In this document: piece by piece, positions 27,098 to 36,160 of the stretch | How positions within the stretch are numbered: position 1 is the first letter of the stretch | Layout of the letters: each line of letters opens with the position of its first letter | Assembly: GCA_016789955.1 (NCBI GenBank) | Contig: JAEUPB010000034.1 | Span: 62,001 to 126,000 of the forward strand | Source of the DNA: Rubrivivax sp. | Lineage (GTDB): Bacteria; Pseudomonadota; Gammaproteobacteria; Burkholderiales; Burkholderiaceae_C | Direction of reading: 5' to 3' | DNA length: 64,000 bases | Position numbers and translations under genes: made by a program | The notes under the pieces: model-generated | Seen by the model: only the letters and a program-made list of their open reading frames with translations | Databases searched by the model: none | Told to the model about the DNA's origin: nothing

Positions 27098-28264
27098 TCA
27101 GGGTCGCTGTTCGGGGCGCGGCCGTTGCGCGACCAGCGCCGTCAGCTCGAGCGTGCGCTCGCCGCGCTGCACGCGCACCTTCGTGCTGGCACCGGGCTTG
27201 AGCGCGGCCACCACGTCGAGCAGTTGCCCGGTGGAGCCGACCTCCGAGCCATCGACGTCGACGACCACGTCACCGGGCCGCACGCCGGCCTTGCTCGCGG
27301 CGCCGTCCTGCAGCACGCCGGTGATCAGCGCGCCCTTGCGGATCGGCAGGCCGAAGCTCTCGGCGAACTCGGGCGTCAGATCGCGCGACTCCACGCCCAG
27401 CCATCCGCGCGTGACCTGGCCGTCACGGATCAGCGCCTCCATCACCTGGCGCGCCGCATCCACGGGGATCGCGAAGCCGATGCCCTGGCTGCCGCCGGAC
27501 TGCGAGAAGATCGCGGTGTTGATGCCCACCAGGTTGCCGGCGACATCGACCAGCGCGCCGCCCGAGTTGCCGGGGTTGATCGCGGCATCGGTCTGGATGA
27601 AGTTCTCGAACTGCGTCAGCCCCAGCCGCTTGCGGCCGACCGCGCTGACGATGCCGGCGGTGACGGTCTGCCCCACGTTGAACGGGTTGCCGATCGCCAG
27701 CACCGCGTCGCCCACCTGCAGGTCCGCCGAGCGGCCGAGCGTGATCGCCGGCACGCGGTCGACCTCGATCTTCAGCACCGCGAGGTCGGTCTCGGCATCG
27801 GTGCCGATGACGCGCGCCCGCACCTGCCGCCCGTCGGCGAGTTGCACGTCGACGTCTTCCGCGCCCTCGACCACGTGGTTGTTGGTCAGCACATAGCCTT
27901 CTGGCGAGACGATCACGCCCGAGCCGAGCCCGGCCTGCGGCGCGCGCCCGCGGTCGCCGAAGTAGAAGCGGAAGGTCGGGTCATCGGTGTGCGGGTTGCG
28001 GCGCGTGGCCTTGGTGACCAGCACGCTGACCACCGCCGGCGCGGCCACGCGCGCCGCCTGGGCATAGCTGCCGACCGCGACGGCCTGCGCCGAGGCGGCC
28101 GGCAACGGCGGCGGAGCGCTCTGCAGCGTCGGCGCCGGCAGCAGGTTGGCGGTTCCCATCGTCGATCGCGGCAGCCACTCGGGCTTGAGCGTCATCACGA
28201 CGAACAGCACGGCCAGCGCGACGGTGACCGCCTGAGAGAATACGAGCCAGGTTCTGCGCCACAT
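27098..28264 (-). CDS. S1C serine protease, DegQ/DegS-like
   Basis: A 388-residue envelope protease. An N-terminal membrane anchor (LVFSQAVTVALAVLFVVMTL) is followed by a trypsin-like domain with NNHVVEGAEDV (His), DAETDLAVLKIE (Asp) and TDAAINPGNSGGALVD (Ser), then a single PDZ domain (about 285-375, KGALITGVLQDGAASKAGVRPGDVVVDVDG). A membrane anchor plus one PDZ fits DegS-type architecture. The ATG at 28264 (MWRRTWL) was chosen because the frame beyond it overlaps the divergent NIF3 gene. Only 15 bases separate the two divergent starts. Confidence 0.92.
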   Translation of the reverse strand: MWRRTWLVFSQAVTVALAVLFVVMTLKPEWLPRSTMGTANLLPAPTLQSAPPPLPAASAQAVAVGSYAQAARVAAPAVVSVLVTKATRRNPHTDDPTFRFYFGDRGRAPQAGLGSGVIVSPEGYVLTNNHVVEGAEDVDVQLADGRQVRARVIGTDAETDLAVLKIEVDRVPAITLGRSADLQVGDAVLAIGNPFNVGQTVTAGIVSAVGRKRLGLTQFENFIQTDAAINPGNSGGALVDVAGNLVGINTAIFSQSGGSQGIGFAIPVDAARQVMEALIRDGQVTRGWLGVESRDLTPEFAESFGLPIRKGALITGVLQDGAASKAGVRPGDVVVDVDGSEVGSTGQLLDVVAALKPGASTKVRVQRGERTLELTALVAQRPRPEQRP

Positions 28265-28279
28265 GAGGGGAAGCGGCCG

Positions 28280-29035
28280 ATGCCGGGGACCGCACGACGG
28301 GATGAACTCGAGAGCTGCCTGCACGAGTTGCTGCAGCCGCAGAGCTTCAAGGATTATGGGCCGAACGGTCTGCAGGTCGAGGGCCGCGCCGAGGTGCGCA
28401 GGCTCGCGTCGGGCGTCACCGCGAGTCGCGCCTGCATCGAGGCCGCGGCCGACTGGGGCGCCGATGCGCTGCTGGTGCATCACGGCCTCTTCTGGCGTGG
28501 CCACGATGGCCGGCTGACCGGTTGGCTCAAGGAGCGCGTGGCGCTACTGATGCGCCACGAGATCAACCTCTACGCCTACCACCTGCCGCTGGACGCGCAT
28601 GCCGAACTCGGCAACAACGCGCAGCTCGGCGCGCGCCTGGGTCTGGTCGCGGATGCGCGCTTCGGCGAGCAGTCGCTGGGCTTCGTCGGGGTTGTGGCCG
28701 ACGCGTCGCTGGACGCCCTGTCCGCACGGGTGCGGTCGGTGCTCGGGCGGGCTCCGCTGGTGGTGCCTGGCGACGGCCGTGAGCTGCGCCGCGTGGCCTG
28801 GTGCACCGGCGGCGCACAGGGCCACTTCGAAGAGGCGATCGCCGCCGGCGCCGATGCCTACCTGACCGGCGAGATCTCCGAGCCGCAGGCGCACCTGGCG
28901 CGCGAGACCGGGGTGGCCTTCCTCGCCTGCGGTCACCACGCCACCGAGCGCTACGGTGCGCCGGCCGTGGCCGCGCACGTGGCCGGCCGGCTGGGGCTGG
29001 AGCACCGGCACTTCGACATCGACAACCCCGCATGA
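28280..29035 (+). CDS. NIF3-like dinuclear metal protein
   Basis: A 251-residue member of the NIF3/YbgI family (GTP cyclohydrolase I type 2-like). FKDYGPNGLQVEG, ALLVHHGLFWRGHD, NLYAYHLPLDAH and the C-terminal CGHHATERYGAPA supply the conserved His/Glu metal ligands. AGGGGAAG precedes the ATG at 28280. Its stop overlaps the pdxA ATG by 4 bases, so the two are co-translated. The biological role of the family is not settled. Confidence 0.92.
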   Translation: MPGTARRDELESCLHELLQPQSFKDYGPNGLQVEGRAEVRRLASGVTASRACIEAAADWGADALLVHHGLFWRGHDGRLTGWLKERVALLMRHEINLYAYHLPLDAHAELGNNAQLGARLGLVADARFGEQSLGFVGVVADASLDALSARVRSVLGRAPLVVPGDGRELRRVAWCTGGAQGHFEEAIAAGADAYLTGEISEPQAHLARETGVAFLACGHHATERYGAPAVAAHVAGRLGLEHRHFDIDNPA

Positions 29036-30063
29036 CGACCGCACCCGGCAGGCCATTGCTGATCACGATGGGCGATGCCGCGGGCATCGGGCCGGAGGTG
29101 ATCGTGCGTGCATGTGTCCGCGGCGATGCCGCGGGCTGCGTGGTGGTGGGCGACCTCGACGTGATGCGACGCGCCATCGCGTTGCGGCCGGAGTGGGCGA
29201 TGCCCGTGGCGGTGCTCGACGAGCCGGGTGATGTCGCCGCGGTGCCTGCGGGCACGCTGCCGCTGCTCGTGCCCGACGGGCTGCCGGCGCGGCTGGTCGA
29301 CGCGGGCTGGGGCCAGGTCGACGCGCGCTGCGGCGCGGCGGCGGCGCGCTGCATCGAAGCGGCCGTGGCCTGGGTGCGCGGCGGGCAGGCCGCGGGCCTC
29401 GTCACGGCGCCGATCCACAAGGAAGCGCTGTCGGCGGCCGGCATCGGCTATCCGGGACACACCGAGATGCTGCGGGCGCTGGCCGCCGAGCCCGGGCACG
29501 CACCACCGCCGGTGCGCATGATGCTCGCCAACACCGAGCTGCGCGTGGTGCTGGTGACGATCCACGTGAGCCTGCGGCGCGCGCTCGACCTGATCGATGT
29601 CGACTCGGTGCTGCAGACGATCCGCATCACCGATGCCGCGCTGCGCCGCCAGGGGCTGGCCCGGCCGCGGCTGGCCGTCGCCGGGTTGAATCCGCACGCG
29701 GGCGAGGGCGGCCTTTTCGGCGACGAGGAGCTGAGCATCATCGCGCCGGCGATCGCGTCCGCCTGCGCCGAAGGCATCGATGCGCGCGGCCCCTACGCGC
29801 CCGACACCGTGTTCATGCGCGCCCGCGATGCCGCCGGCCACCTCGGCGAGTTCGATGCCGTGGTCGCGATGACGCACGACCACGGCCTGATTCCGGTGAA
29901 GTACCTGGGGGTGGACGACGGCGTCAACGTCACGCTCGGGCTGCCCTTCGTGCGCACGAGCCCGGACCACGGCACGGCGTTCGACATCGCCGGACGCGGC
30001 GTGGCCTCGGAGCGCAGCCTCGTGTCGGCCATCCGGATGGCGCGCACGTTGCGCGGCGTCTGA
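29032..30063 (+). CDS. pdxA: 4-hydroxythreonine-4-phosphate dehydrogenase (PdxA family)
   Basis: A 343-residue NAD-dependent dehydrogenase of pyridoxal phosphate synthesis. Metal/substrate motifs are seen: TAPIHKEAL, YPGHTEML, TIHVSLRRALDLI, NPHAGEGGLFGDEE and MTHDHGLIPVKY. The N-terminal motif reads MGDAAGIGPE, whereas most PdxA proteins have MGDPAGIGPE, so a usually conserved Pro is Ala. A PdxA2-type sugar-acid dehydrogenase is less likely because no DUF1537 kinase is adjacent. It is coupled to the NIF3 gene by ATGA overlap and convergent with the DUF1631 gene. Confidence 0.9.
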   Translation: MTTAPGRPLLITMGDAAGIGPEVIVRACVRGDAAGCVVVGDLDVMRRAIALRPEWAMPVAVLDEPGDVAAVPAGTLPLLVPDGLPARLVDAGWGQVDARCGAAAARCIEAAVAWVRGGQAAGLVTAPIHKEALSAAGIGYPGHTEMLRALAAEPGHAPPPVRMMLANTELRVVLVTIHVSLRRALDLIDVDSVLQTIRITDAALRRQGLARPRLAVAGLNPHAGEGGLFGDEELSIIAPAIASACAEGIDARGPYAPDTVFMRARDAAGHLGEFDAVVAMTHDHGLIPVKYLGVDDGVNVTLGLPFVRTSPDHGTAFDIAGRGVASERSLVSAIRMARTLRGV

Positions 30064-30114
30064 TTGATCCTTCCAGGCCGCCGGATCGAAGCGGCGTCGC
30101 CAGTGCCGCCGGGG

Positions 30115-32508
30115 TCAGGCGGGGTGGCGCGACGTGCCCAGGGGTGCCGGGGCGCTGACCATCGCCTTGATGCCGCTGCCCAGCGCCGCCAGCTGCTTGC
30201 GCGCGCGGGCCGTCGCGCGCTCGATCAGGTAGGCGTTCTCGAACGAGCGCAGGCGGTCGGTCTCGCACAGCCGCACCAGCATGCGGTGCGTGAGCGACGC
30301 CGTCTGCCGCTGCTTGTTGCCGTAGGTGAAGACGTAGAACGTGCGGCCCGCGCTCACGTGGGACAGGCGCACCTTCTCCCACTTGCCCTGCAGGTGCATC
30401 TGGTAGGCGAAGCCGATCTGCACGTGGTCGGCGAGCGACTTGCCGCGGCTGGGCTCGGGCGCGTCGGCGGTGGCCGTGAGCCCGTCGATGTGGATGTCCA
30501 CGGAAGTCAGCTCGGGCTCGGCCGACAGGTCGATGTCGACCTTGCCGTTCCAGTCGACGGTCGACTCCCGGACCAGCCCGACCTGCTCGGCCTCTTTGTT
30601 GTCGAAGGGCGCGACGAGCACCTCGTCGGACAGCACCGGCAGATCGGCCAGCGGCGTGTTGCGCAGTTCCACCACCGATGGCGGCGGCTTGTCGAGCGCA
30701 CTCTCCACGCGCTTGGCCATCAGGTTGTAGTCGAGCGTGCGCATCACGGCGCTCTTCAGCGCCTCGGCGTGGGCCGGCAGCAGCTGGCCGAAGAACGTGC
30801 GCCGCGCGGCGTCGGGCCAGCCGATCTGGTCCATGCCTTCGTTGAGCTGCTGCATCAGCTTGGGCAGGTCGGCCAGGAACTGCTTGCGCTGCAGCGGCGT
30901 GGCCTTGGGCTGCACGCTCATCAGCAGGTCGTGCGCGACCTGCCTGAGCTTCTTCACGCGCTCGCTGGCGGCGCCATCGCGCGCGGCGATGCGCAGCAGC
31001 ACCTGGCTCCACACGGTGGAGACGAAGACGCGCAGGAACTCGGGTGCCGGCACGCCCTTGAGCTCGCTCTCGATCTGCGCGGCGTACAGGCGCTGCAGCC
31101 GCAGCTGGTCTTCCTTCTGCTGCAGCAGCGCCGCGGCGTCACCCTGTTCGTTGGCGACCTCCTCGCGCGACATCTCCGAGACGAAGGCCTCGAGCGCCAT
31201 CAGCTTGCTGTCGAAGGTGCCGATCTGCTCGAAGTCGCCCTCGACCACCTCGTTGACGATGTCGCGGATGCGGCCCAGCAGTCGCTGCCCACGGTCGCTG
31301 TCGAAGTCGTCGACCGCCGCGCCCACCGAGGCGATGCGGTTGACGAAGCGCCGCACCGGATGCCGGCGCGACGAGAAGAAGCTCGGGTCGCCGAGCGCCG
31401 CGCGCAGCACCGGCAGCTGCAGCCGCGCGATCTGCCGTGCCACCTGCGGCGGCACCTTCGGATCGGACAGGATCTGGTCGAACAGGCTGCCGATGACGTC
31501 GATCACCATGTGATCGATCGCCCCGCGGGACGCTTCGCGCAACTCCTCGCGATGCGCCCGGATCATGTTGGGCGCCATCAGCGGCGCGCCGCCGTCGTCG
31601 TCGGCGTACTCCTGCGTCCACTGCCCGCTGGCCACGCGGGCATCGGCGTCGACGTAGGCCAGCCGCCGGATGACGTTCATCATCCGCGGCGCCACCTGGC
31701 CCAGCGACCCCGAGTGGCCTGATCCCCCGAGCGAGCCGCTGCCGGTGCTGCTGGTGAAGGCGCCGCGCGTGCTCGGCGAGGCCAGCCCGCCGGTGGAACT
31801 CGCCTGCCACCCGGGCCCGCGCGGGCCCAGCGGGCCGTTGCGGCTGTCGTGGGCCTCGCCCGGCCGCCCTTCGGAGGTGCGCACGGTCATGCCCGCGGGC
31901 TTGATGCCCGCGGCGCGCATCTCGCCGACGATGGCGGCGTAGGTCTTGGCCAGCGAGTCCCCGAGCGAGCGGCCGATCTCGGCCACCAGCCGTTTGCGCA
32001 CGTCGTCGCGATCGGAGATGGACTCGGCTGCGCGGATCATCGCGGTGGCGATCAGTTCGGGCCGCAGCGGGTTGCTGTCCTTCTCGACCCGGTCGAGCGA
32101 GAGCACCGCGCCGAGGTATCCGTTCAGCTCGCGCAGTTCCCACTCGCACTGGTGCGCGATCTGCAGGCCGAAGCGCTCGGCGGCGACCTTGTTCTCGAGC
32201 TCTCGGTCGTCGAGCAGGCTCAGTTCGCTCCAGTTCGACTGCTGCGCATCCTCGGTGCGCGGCGAGCAGTCACGGCGCAGCTTGCTCTCGAAGGCGTCGT
32301 TGAACGCGAGCAGGAAGACGGCGGACTTTCGGTCGAGCTCGAACTGGGCGGCCAGGATCTCGCTGCGCTGCGCGACGTTGCCCGCGGACAGTGCCGCGAT
32401 GCCCAGGCTCTCGATCGTCCGTTCGACGGCGGCGCGCGCCGCCTGCTCGATGCGCATGGCGGCGGACTCGATCGGCGCTGGCAGACGATGGACGATGGAC
32501 GGCGTCAT
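30115..32508 (-). CDS. DUF1631 family protein
   Basis: A 797-residue protein of the DUF1631 family, found in beta- and gammaproteobacteria; function unknown to me. It is mainly alpha-helical with many Glu/Arg heptad-like stretches (for example QQKEDQLRLQRLYAAQIESEL). A Ser/Gly-rich low-complexity segment lies at about 230-275, and the C-terminal ~130 residues (VNDWNGKVDIDLS-type region to AGRTFYVFTYGNKQR) look beta-rich, resembling a PilZ-like fold, which I cannot prove. No signal peptide is present. The ATG at 32508 (MTPSIVHRLPAPI) was chosen over an upstream open frame. The neighbours pdxA and mscL suggest no function. Confidence 0.85.
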   Translation of the reverse strand: MTPSIVHRLPAPIESAAMRIEQAARAAVERTIESLGIAALSAGNVAQRSEILAAQFELDRKSAVFLLAFNDAFESKLRRDCSPRTEDAQQSNWSELSLLDDRELENKVAAERFGLQIAHQCEWELRELNGYLGAVLSLDRVEKDSNPLRPELIATAMIRAAESISDRDDVRKRLVAEIGRSLGDSLAKTYAAIVGEMRAAGIKPAGMTVRTSEGRPGEAHDSRNGPLGPRGPGWQASSTGGLASPSTRGAFTSSTGSGSLGGSGHSGSLGQVAPRMMNVIRRLAYVDADARVASGQWTQEYADDDGGAPLMAPNMIRAHREELREASRGAIDHMVIDVIGSLFDQILSDPKVPPQVARQIARLQLPVLRAALGDPSFFSSRRHPVRRFVNRIASVGAAVDDFDSDRGQRLLGRIRDIVNEVVEGDFEQIGTFDSKLMALEAFVSEMSREEVANEQGDAAALLQQKEDQLRLQRLYAAQIESELKGVPAPEFLRVFVSTVWSQVLLRIAARDGAASERVKKLRQVAHDLLMSVQPKATPLQRKQFLADLPKLMQQLNEGMDQIGWPDAARRTFFGQLLPAHAEALKSAVMRTLDYNLMAKRVESALDKPPPSVVELRNTPLADLPVLSDEVLVAPFDNKEAEQVGLVRESTVDWNGKVDIDLSAEPELTSVDIHIDGLTATADAPEPSRGKSLADHVQIGFAYQMHLQGKWEKVRLSHVSAGRTFYVFTYGNKQRQTASLTHRMLVRLCETDRLRSFENAYLIERATARARKQLAALGSGIKAMVSAPAPLGTSRHPA

Positions 32509-32622
32509 GGGCGGGGTCCAACGCGAAGTATGCGCCAACGAGCGAGGGGGCCTGCCCCCCCGTCCGCGGGCCAGACGCAAGCAAAGGTTACCCGGCGGCG
32601 GCGATGCCCGCCGGGCTAGGTG

Positions 32623-33042
32623 TCAGCGCTTGAGGGCGTCGCGGATCTCGCGCAGCAGCAGCACGTCCTCGGGAGTGGGCGCAGGGGGTGCGGGCGGGGC
32701 GGCGGGTGCCTCGCGCTTGAGGCGGTTCATCTGCTTGACCATCATGAAGATGATGAACGCGAGGATGACGAAGTTCAGCGCCACGGTGATGAAGTTGCCG
32801 TAGGCGAACACCGCGCCCGCCTTCTTGGCCTCGACCAGCGTGGTCGCCGGCGCTCCGGAGAGCTGGATGAAGTAGTTGCTGAAGTCCAGTCCGCCGAAGA
32901 TCTTGCCGACGATCGGCATGATCATGTCGCCGACCAGCGAGTCGACGATCTTGCCGAAGGCGCCGCCGATGATCACGCCGACGGCGAGATCCATCACGTT
33001 GCCCTTCGTGGCGAACTCCTTGAACTCCGAAAAGAAACTCAT
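32623..33042 (-). CDS. mscL: Large-conductance mechanosensitive channel
   Basis: A 139-residue inner-membrane channel that opens under turgor stress. [43 protein letters not shown] is the N-terminal helix and first membrane helix; [21 protein letters not shown] is the second, followed by a Lys/Pro linker and the C-terminal helix [13 protein letters not shown]. The ATG at 33042 has GGAGAG just upstream. It is divergent from petA. Confidence 0.97.
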   Translation of the reverse strand: MSFFSEFKEFATKGNVMDLAVGVIIGGAFGKIVDSLVGDMIMPIVGKIFGGLDFSNYFIQLSGAPATTLVEAKKAGAVFAYGNFITVALNFVILAFIIFMMVKQMNRLKREAPAAPPAPPAPTPEDVLLLREIRDALKR

Positions 33043-33168
33043 CGACTCTCTCCTGGCTTGTCGGTTGTGGATCCGTCGCTCGGGGCGACGTGGGCGACCA
33101 TAGGCGTTGGCCGCTCGCTTCGTCAAGCCGCATGCGGCGTGGCCCTGGGACGACCGGAGGCCCTCGGA

Positions 33169-33174
33169 TAGAAT
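33169..33174 (+). promoter_or_regulatory. Candidate -10 box of petABC
   Basis: TAGAAT lies 41 bases before the petA ATG in the 173-base mscL/petA divergent region. A perfect 12-base palindrome (GCCGCATGCGGC, 33127-33138) lies 30 bases upstream. Confidence 0.45.
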
Positions 33175-33215
33175 CCGCCGTTGATCTGGACGACCCTGAC
33201 TTCCCGAGGACCCAC

Positions 33216-33851
33216 ATGAGCGACGTGGCCAGCCCAGGCCTGAACAGCCTGGCCGCCGAAGCCGGCTTCGATTCGAGCAAGCGCACCTGGATCGCCATCA
33301 CCTGCGGGGCCGGTGCGATCGGGACCGTGGCGACGGCGGTGCCGTTCGTGGCGAGCTTCTCCCCTTCCGAACGCGCGAAGGCCGCCGGTGCGCCGGTGCA
33401 AGTGGACATCAGCGCCATCCAGCCCGGTGAGAAGCTCACCGTGGAGTGGCGCGGCAAGCCGGTGTGGATCCTGCGCCGCACGCCCGAGCAGATCGAGTCG
33501 CTGAAGAAGACCTCCGCGCAGGTGGCCGACCCGAATTCCGACCGCAAGCAGTACCCGACCCCGGCGTACGCGAAGAACGAGTGGCGCTCGATCAAGCCCG
33601 AGTACTTCGTCGGCGTGGGCATCTGCTCGCACCTGGGCTGCTCGCCCTCCGACAAGTTCCAGCCCGGTGCGCAGCCGTCGCTGCCCGACGACTGGGCCGG
33701 CGGCTTCCTGTGCCCCTGCCACGGCTCCACGTTCGACATGGCGGGCCGCGTCTACAAGAACAAGCCCGCGCCCGACAACCTCGAGGTGCCGCCGCACAAG
33801 TTCCTGTCCGACACCGTGCTGCTGATCGGCGACGACAGCAAGAGCGCCTGA
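33216..33851 (+). CDS. petA: Ubiquinol-cytochrome c reductase Rieske iron-sulfur subunit
   Basis: A 211-residue subunit of the cytochrome bc1 complex, taking electrons from ubiquinol at the Qo site. The 2Fe-2S ligands are CSHLGCSP and CPCHGSTFD. An N-terminal membrane anchor ([22 protein letters not shown]) is preceded by RT rather than a classic RR pair, although Rieske proteins are typical Tat substrates. The ATG at 33216 begins [17 protein letters not shown]. It is the first gene of petABC, with 27 bases to petB. Confidence 0.96.
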   Translation: MSDVASPGLNSLAAEAGFDSSKRTWIAITCGAGAIGTVATAVPFVASFSPSERAKAAGAPVQVDISAIQPGEKLTVEWRGKPVWILRRTPEQIESLKKTSAQVADPNSDRKQYPTPAYAKNEWRSIKPEYFVGVGICSHLGCSPSDKFQPGAQPSLPDDWAGGFLCPCHGSTFDMAGRVYKNKPAPDNLEVPPHKFLSDTVLLIGDDSKSA

Positions 33852-33878
33852 TCCACCTCGACTCCCGGACAACCGCAC

Positions 33879-35282
33879 ATGGCTGAATTCAAGGAAGCCC
33901 CGGCCGGCGCCGGCCCGCTGGTGCAGGTCAACACCTGGCTGCAGAACCGGTTCCCGACCGCCTACGACGCGTACCGCGTCCACATGTCGGAGTACTACGC
34001 GCCGAAGAACTTCAACGTCTGGTACTTCTTCGGCTCGCTGGCGATGCTGGTGCTGGTGATCCAGATCGTCACCGGCATCTTCCTGGTGATGCACTACAAG
34101 CCCGACGCCGCGCTCGCGTTCGCGTCGGTCGAGTACATCATGCGCGACGTGCCCGGCGGCTGGCTCATCCGGTACATGCACAGCACGGGGGCGAGCGCGT
34201 TCTTCGTCGTCGTGTACCTGCACATGTTCCGCGGCATGATCTACGGCAGCTACCAGAAGCCGCGCGAACTCGTGTGGATCTTCGGCTGCGCGATCTTCCT
34301 GTGCCTGATGGCCGAGGCCTTCATGGGCTACCTGCTGCCGTGGGGCCAGATGAGCTACTGGGGCGCGCAGGTCATCATCAACCTGTTCGGCGCCATCCCG
34401 TTCGTCGGCGAGGACCTGTCGCTGCTGATCCGCGGCGACTACGTCGTCGGCGACGCGACGCTGAACCGCTTCTTCAGCTTCCACGTCATCGCGGTGCCGC
34501 TGGTGTTGCTGGGCCTGGTGGTGGCGCACCTGCTGGCGCTGCACGACGTGGGTTCGAACAACCCCGACGGCGTCGACATCAAGGCCGTCAAGGACGCGCA
34601 CGGCCGGCCGCTCGACGGCATCCCGTTCCACCCGTACTACACGGTGCACGACCTGCTGGGCGTGGCCGTGTTCCTGATCATCTTCTCGTTCATCGTGTTC
34701 TTCGCGCCCGAGGGCGGCGGCTACTTCCTCGAATACAACAACTTCATCCCGGCCGACCCGCTGAAGACGCCCGCGCACATTGCCCCGGTCTGGTACTTCA
34801 CGCCCTACTACTCGATGCTGCGCGCGCTGACCGACCCGATGGTCAACGTGCTCGTGGCGTTGGTGGCCGTTGCCGGCGTGCTGGCCGCGCTGCGCGGTGG
34901 GCTCTCGGCGGTGGGCAAGGGCCTCGTGCTGGGCGGTGCGCTGGTGCTGGTGTTCCTGCTCAAGGCCTTCGACGCCAAGTTCTGGGGCGTGGTGGTGATG
35001 GGCGCCGCGGTGATCATCATGTTCTTCCTGCCCTGGCTCGATCGCAGTCCGGTCAAGTCGATCCGCTACCGCCCGGGCTGGAACAAGATCCTCTACGGGA
35101 TCTTCGTGGTCGACATGCTGGTGCTGGGCTACCTGGGCATCCAGCCGCCGTCGGATGGCAAGACGCTGCTGGCGCAGGCCGGCACGCTCTTCTACTTCGG
35201 GTTCTTCCTGCTGATGCCGTGGTGGAGCCGCCTCGGGGAGTTCAAGCGCGTGCCCGACCGCGTGTCCTTCCAAGCCCATTGA
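33879..35282 (+). CDS. petB: Ubiquinol-cytochrome c reductase cytochrome b
   Basis: A 467-residue membrane protein carrying hemes bL and bH and both quinone sites. Heme-binding His residues lie in the second and fourth helices (for example HSTGASAFFVVVYLHMFRG and FFSFHVIAVPLVLLGLVVAHLLALHD). The Qo-site motif reads PVWY (in HIAPVWYFTPYYSM) rather than the common PEWY. It ends with extra helices in the usual betaproteobacterial length range. It is in operon with petA and petC. Confidence 0.97.
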   Translation: MAEFKEAPAGAGPLVQVNTWLQNRFPTAYDAYRVHMSEYYAPKNFNVWYFFGSLAMLVLVIQIVTGIFLVMHYKPDAALAFASVEYIMRDVPGGWLIRYMHSTGASAFFVVVYLHMFRGMIYGSYQKPRELVWIFGCAIFLCLMAEAFMGYLLPWGQMSYWGAQVIINLFGAIPFVGEDLSLLIRGDYVVGDATLNRFFSFHVIAVPLVLLGLVVAHLLALHDVGSNNPDGVDIKAVKDAHGRPLDGIPFHPYYTVHDLLGVAVFLIIFSFIVFFAPEGGGYFLEYNNFIPADPLKTPAHIAPVWYFTPYYSMLRALTDPMVNVLVALVAVAGVLAALRGGLSAVGKGLVLGGALVLVFLLKAFDAKFWGVVVMGAAVIIMFFLPWLDRSPVKSIRYRPGWNKILYGIFVVDMLVLGYLGIQPPSDGKTLLAQAGTLFYFGFFLLMPWWSRLGEFKRVPDRVSFQAH

Positions 35283-35307
35283 TGCGGCCAGCGCCCGAGA
35301 CCACACC

Positions 35308-36075
35308 ATGATCAAGAGACTCCTCGCCGCGCTGCTCGCCTGCCTCGCGCTGTCGGCACATGCTGCCAGCGACGGCATCGCGTGGGACAAGTTCCCCACC
35401 GAGCGCACCACCGACCTGGCCGCGCTGCAGAACGGCGCCAAGCTGTTCGTCAACTACTGCCTGAACTGCCACTCGGCGTCCTACGTCCGCTACAACCGCA
35501 TGCGCGACCTCGGCCTCACCGAGGATCAGATCAAGCAGAACCTCGTGTTCACCGGCGCCAAGGTCGGCGACACGATGAAGGTCGCGCTCGATCCGAAGGA
35601 CGCCAAGGAATGGTTCGGCGGCGTGCCGCCCGACCTGTCGCTCGTCGCACGATCGCGCGCCGACGCGGGCAAGGGCAGCGGCGCCGACTACCTGTACACC
35701 TTCCTGCGCAACTTCTACCGCGACGACACCAAGGCCACCGGCTGGAACAACCTCGCCTTCCCGAACGTGGGCATGCCGCACGTGCTGTGGGAACTGCAGG
35801 GCCAGCAGCGCGCGGTCTTCGCGGAAGAGAAGGACCCGCACGATCCCGCCAAGTCGGTGCACGTCTTCAAGCGCTACGAACCGGTCAGCGCCGGCAAGCT
35901 GAGTGCGGAGGACTACAAGACGTCGATCGCCGACCTCGTCGCCTTCCTGCAATGGATGGGCGAGCCCAGCCAGAACAGCCGCGTGCGCATCGGCGTGTGG
36001 GTGCTCGTGTTCCTCGCGATCTTCACGGTGATCGCGTGGCGGCTGAACGCGGCGTACTGGAAAGACGTCAAGTAG
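35308..36075 (+). CDS. petC: Ubiquinol-cytochrome c reductase cytochrome c1
   Basis: A 255-residue membrane-anchored c-type cytochrome that passes electrons from the Rieske protein to soluble cytochrome c. A signal peptide (LLAALLACLALSAHA) precedes the heme motif CLNCH (about 51-55). VGMPHVLW supplies the methionine-ligand region, and the C-terminal helix RIGVWVLVFLAIFTVIAWRL anchors it. It is the last gene of petABC; a strong hairpin terminator follows. Confidence 0.97.
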   Translation: MIKRLLAALLACLALSAHAASDGIAWDKFPTERTTDLAALQNGAKLFVNYCLNCHSASYVRYNRMRDLGLTEDQIKQNLVFTGAKVGDTMKVALDPKDAKEWFGGVPPDLSLVARSRADAGKGSGADYLYTFLRNFYRDDTKATGWNNLAFPNVGMPHVLWELQGQQRAVFAEEKDPHDPAKSVHVFKRYEPVSAGKLSAEDYKTSIADLVAFLQWMGEPSQNSRVRIGVWVLVFLAIFTVIAWRLNAAYWKDVK

Positions 36076-36092
36076 GACTTGATCCTCCCGAG

Positions 36093-36134
36093 CGCAGTGG
36101 CTGCCCGCCAGCGGCCACTGCGTTTTCCGTTTTG
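36093..36134 (+). terminator. Rho-independent terminator of petABC
   Basis: CGCAGTGGC (36093-36101) pairs perfectly with GCCACTGCG (36114-36122) and is followed by TTTTCCGTTTT. This is the clearest intrinsic terminator in the window and lies between petC and sspA. Confidence 0.85.
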
Positions 36135-36160
36135 AGAACCGACAGGAAGGGCCGCCCATC

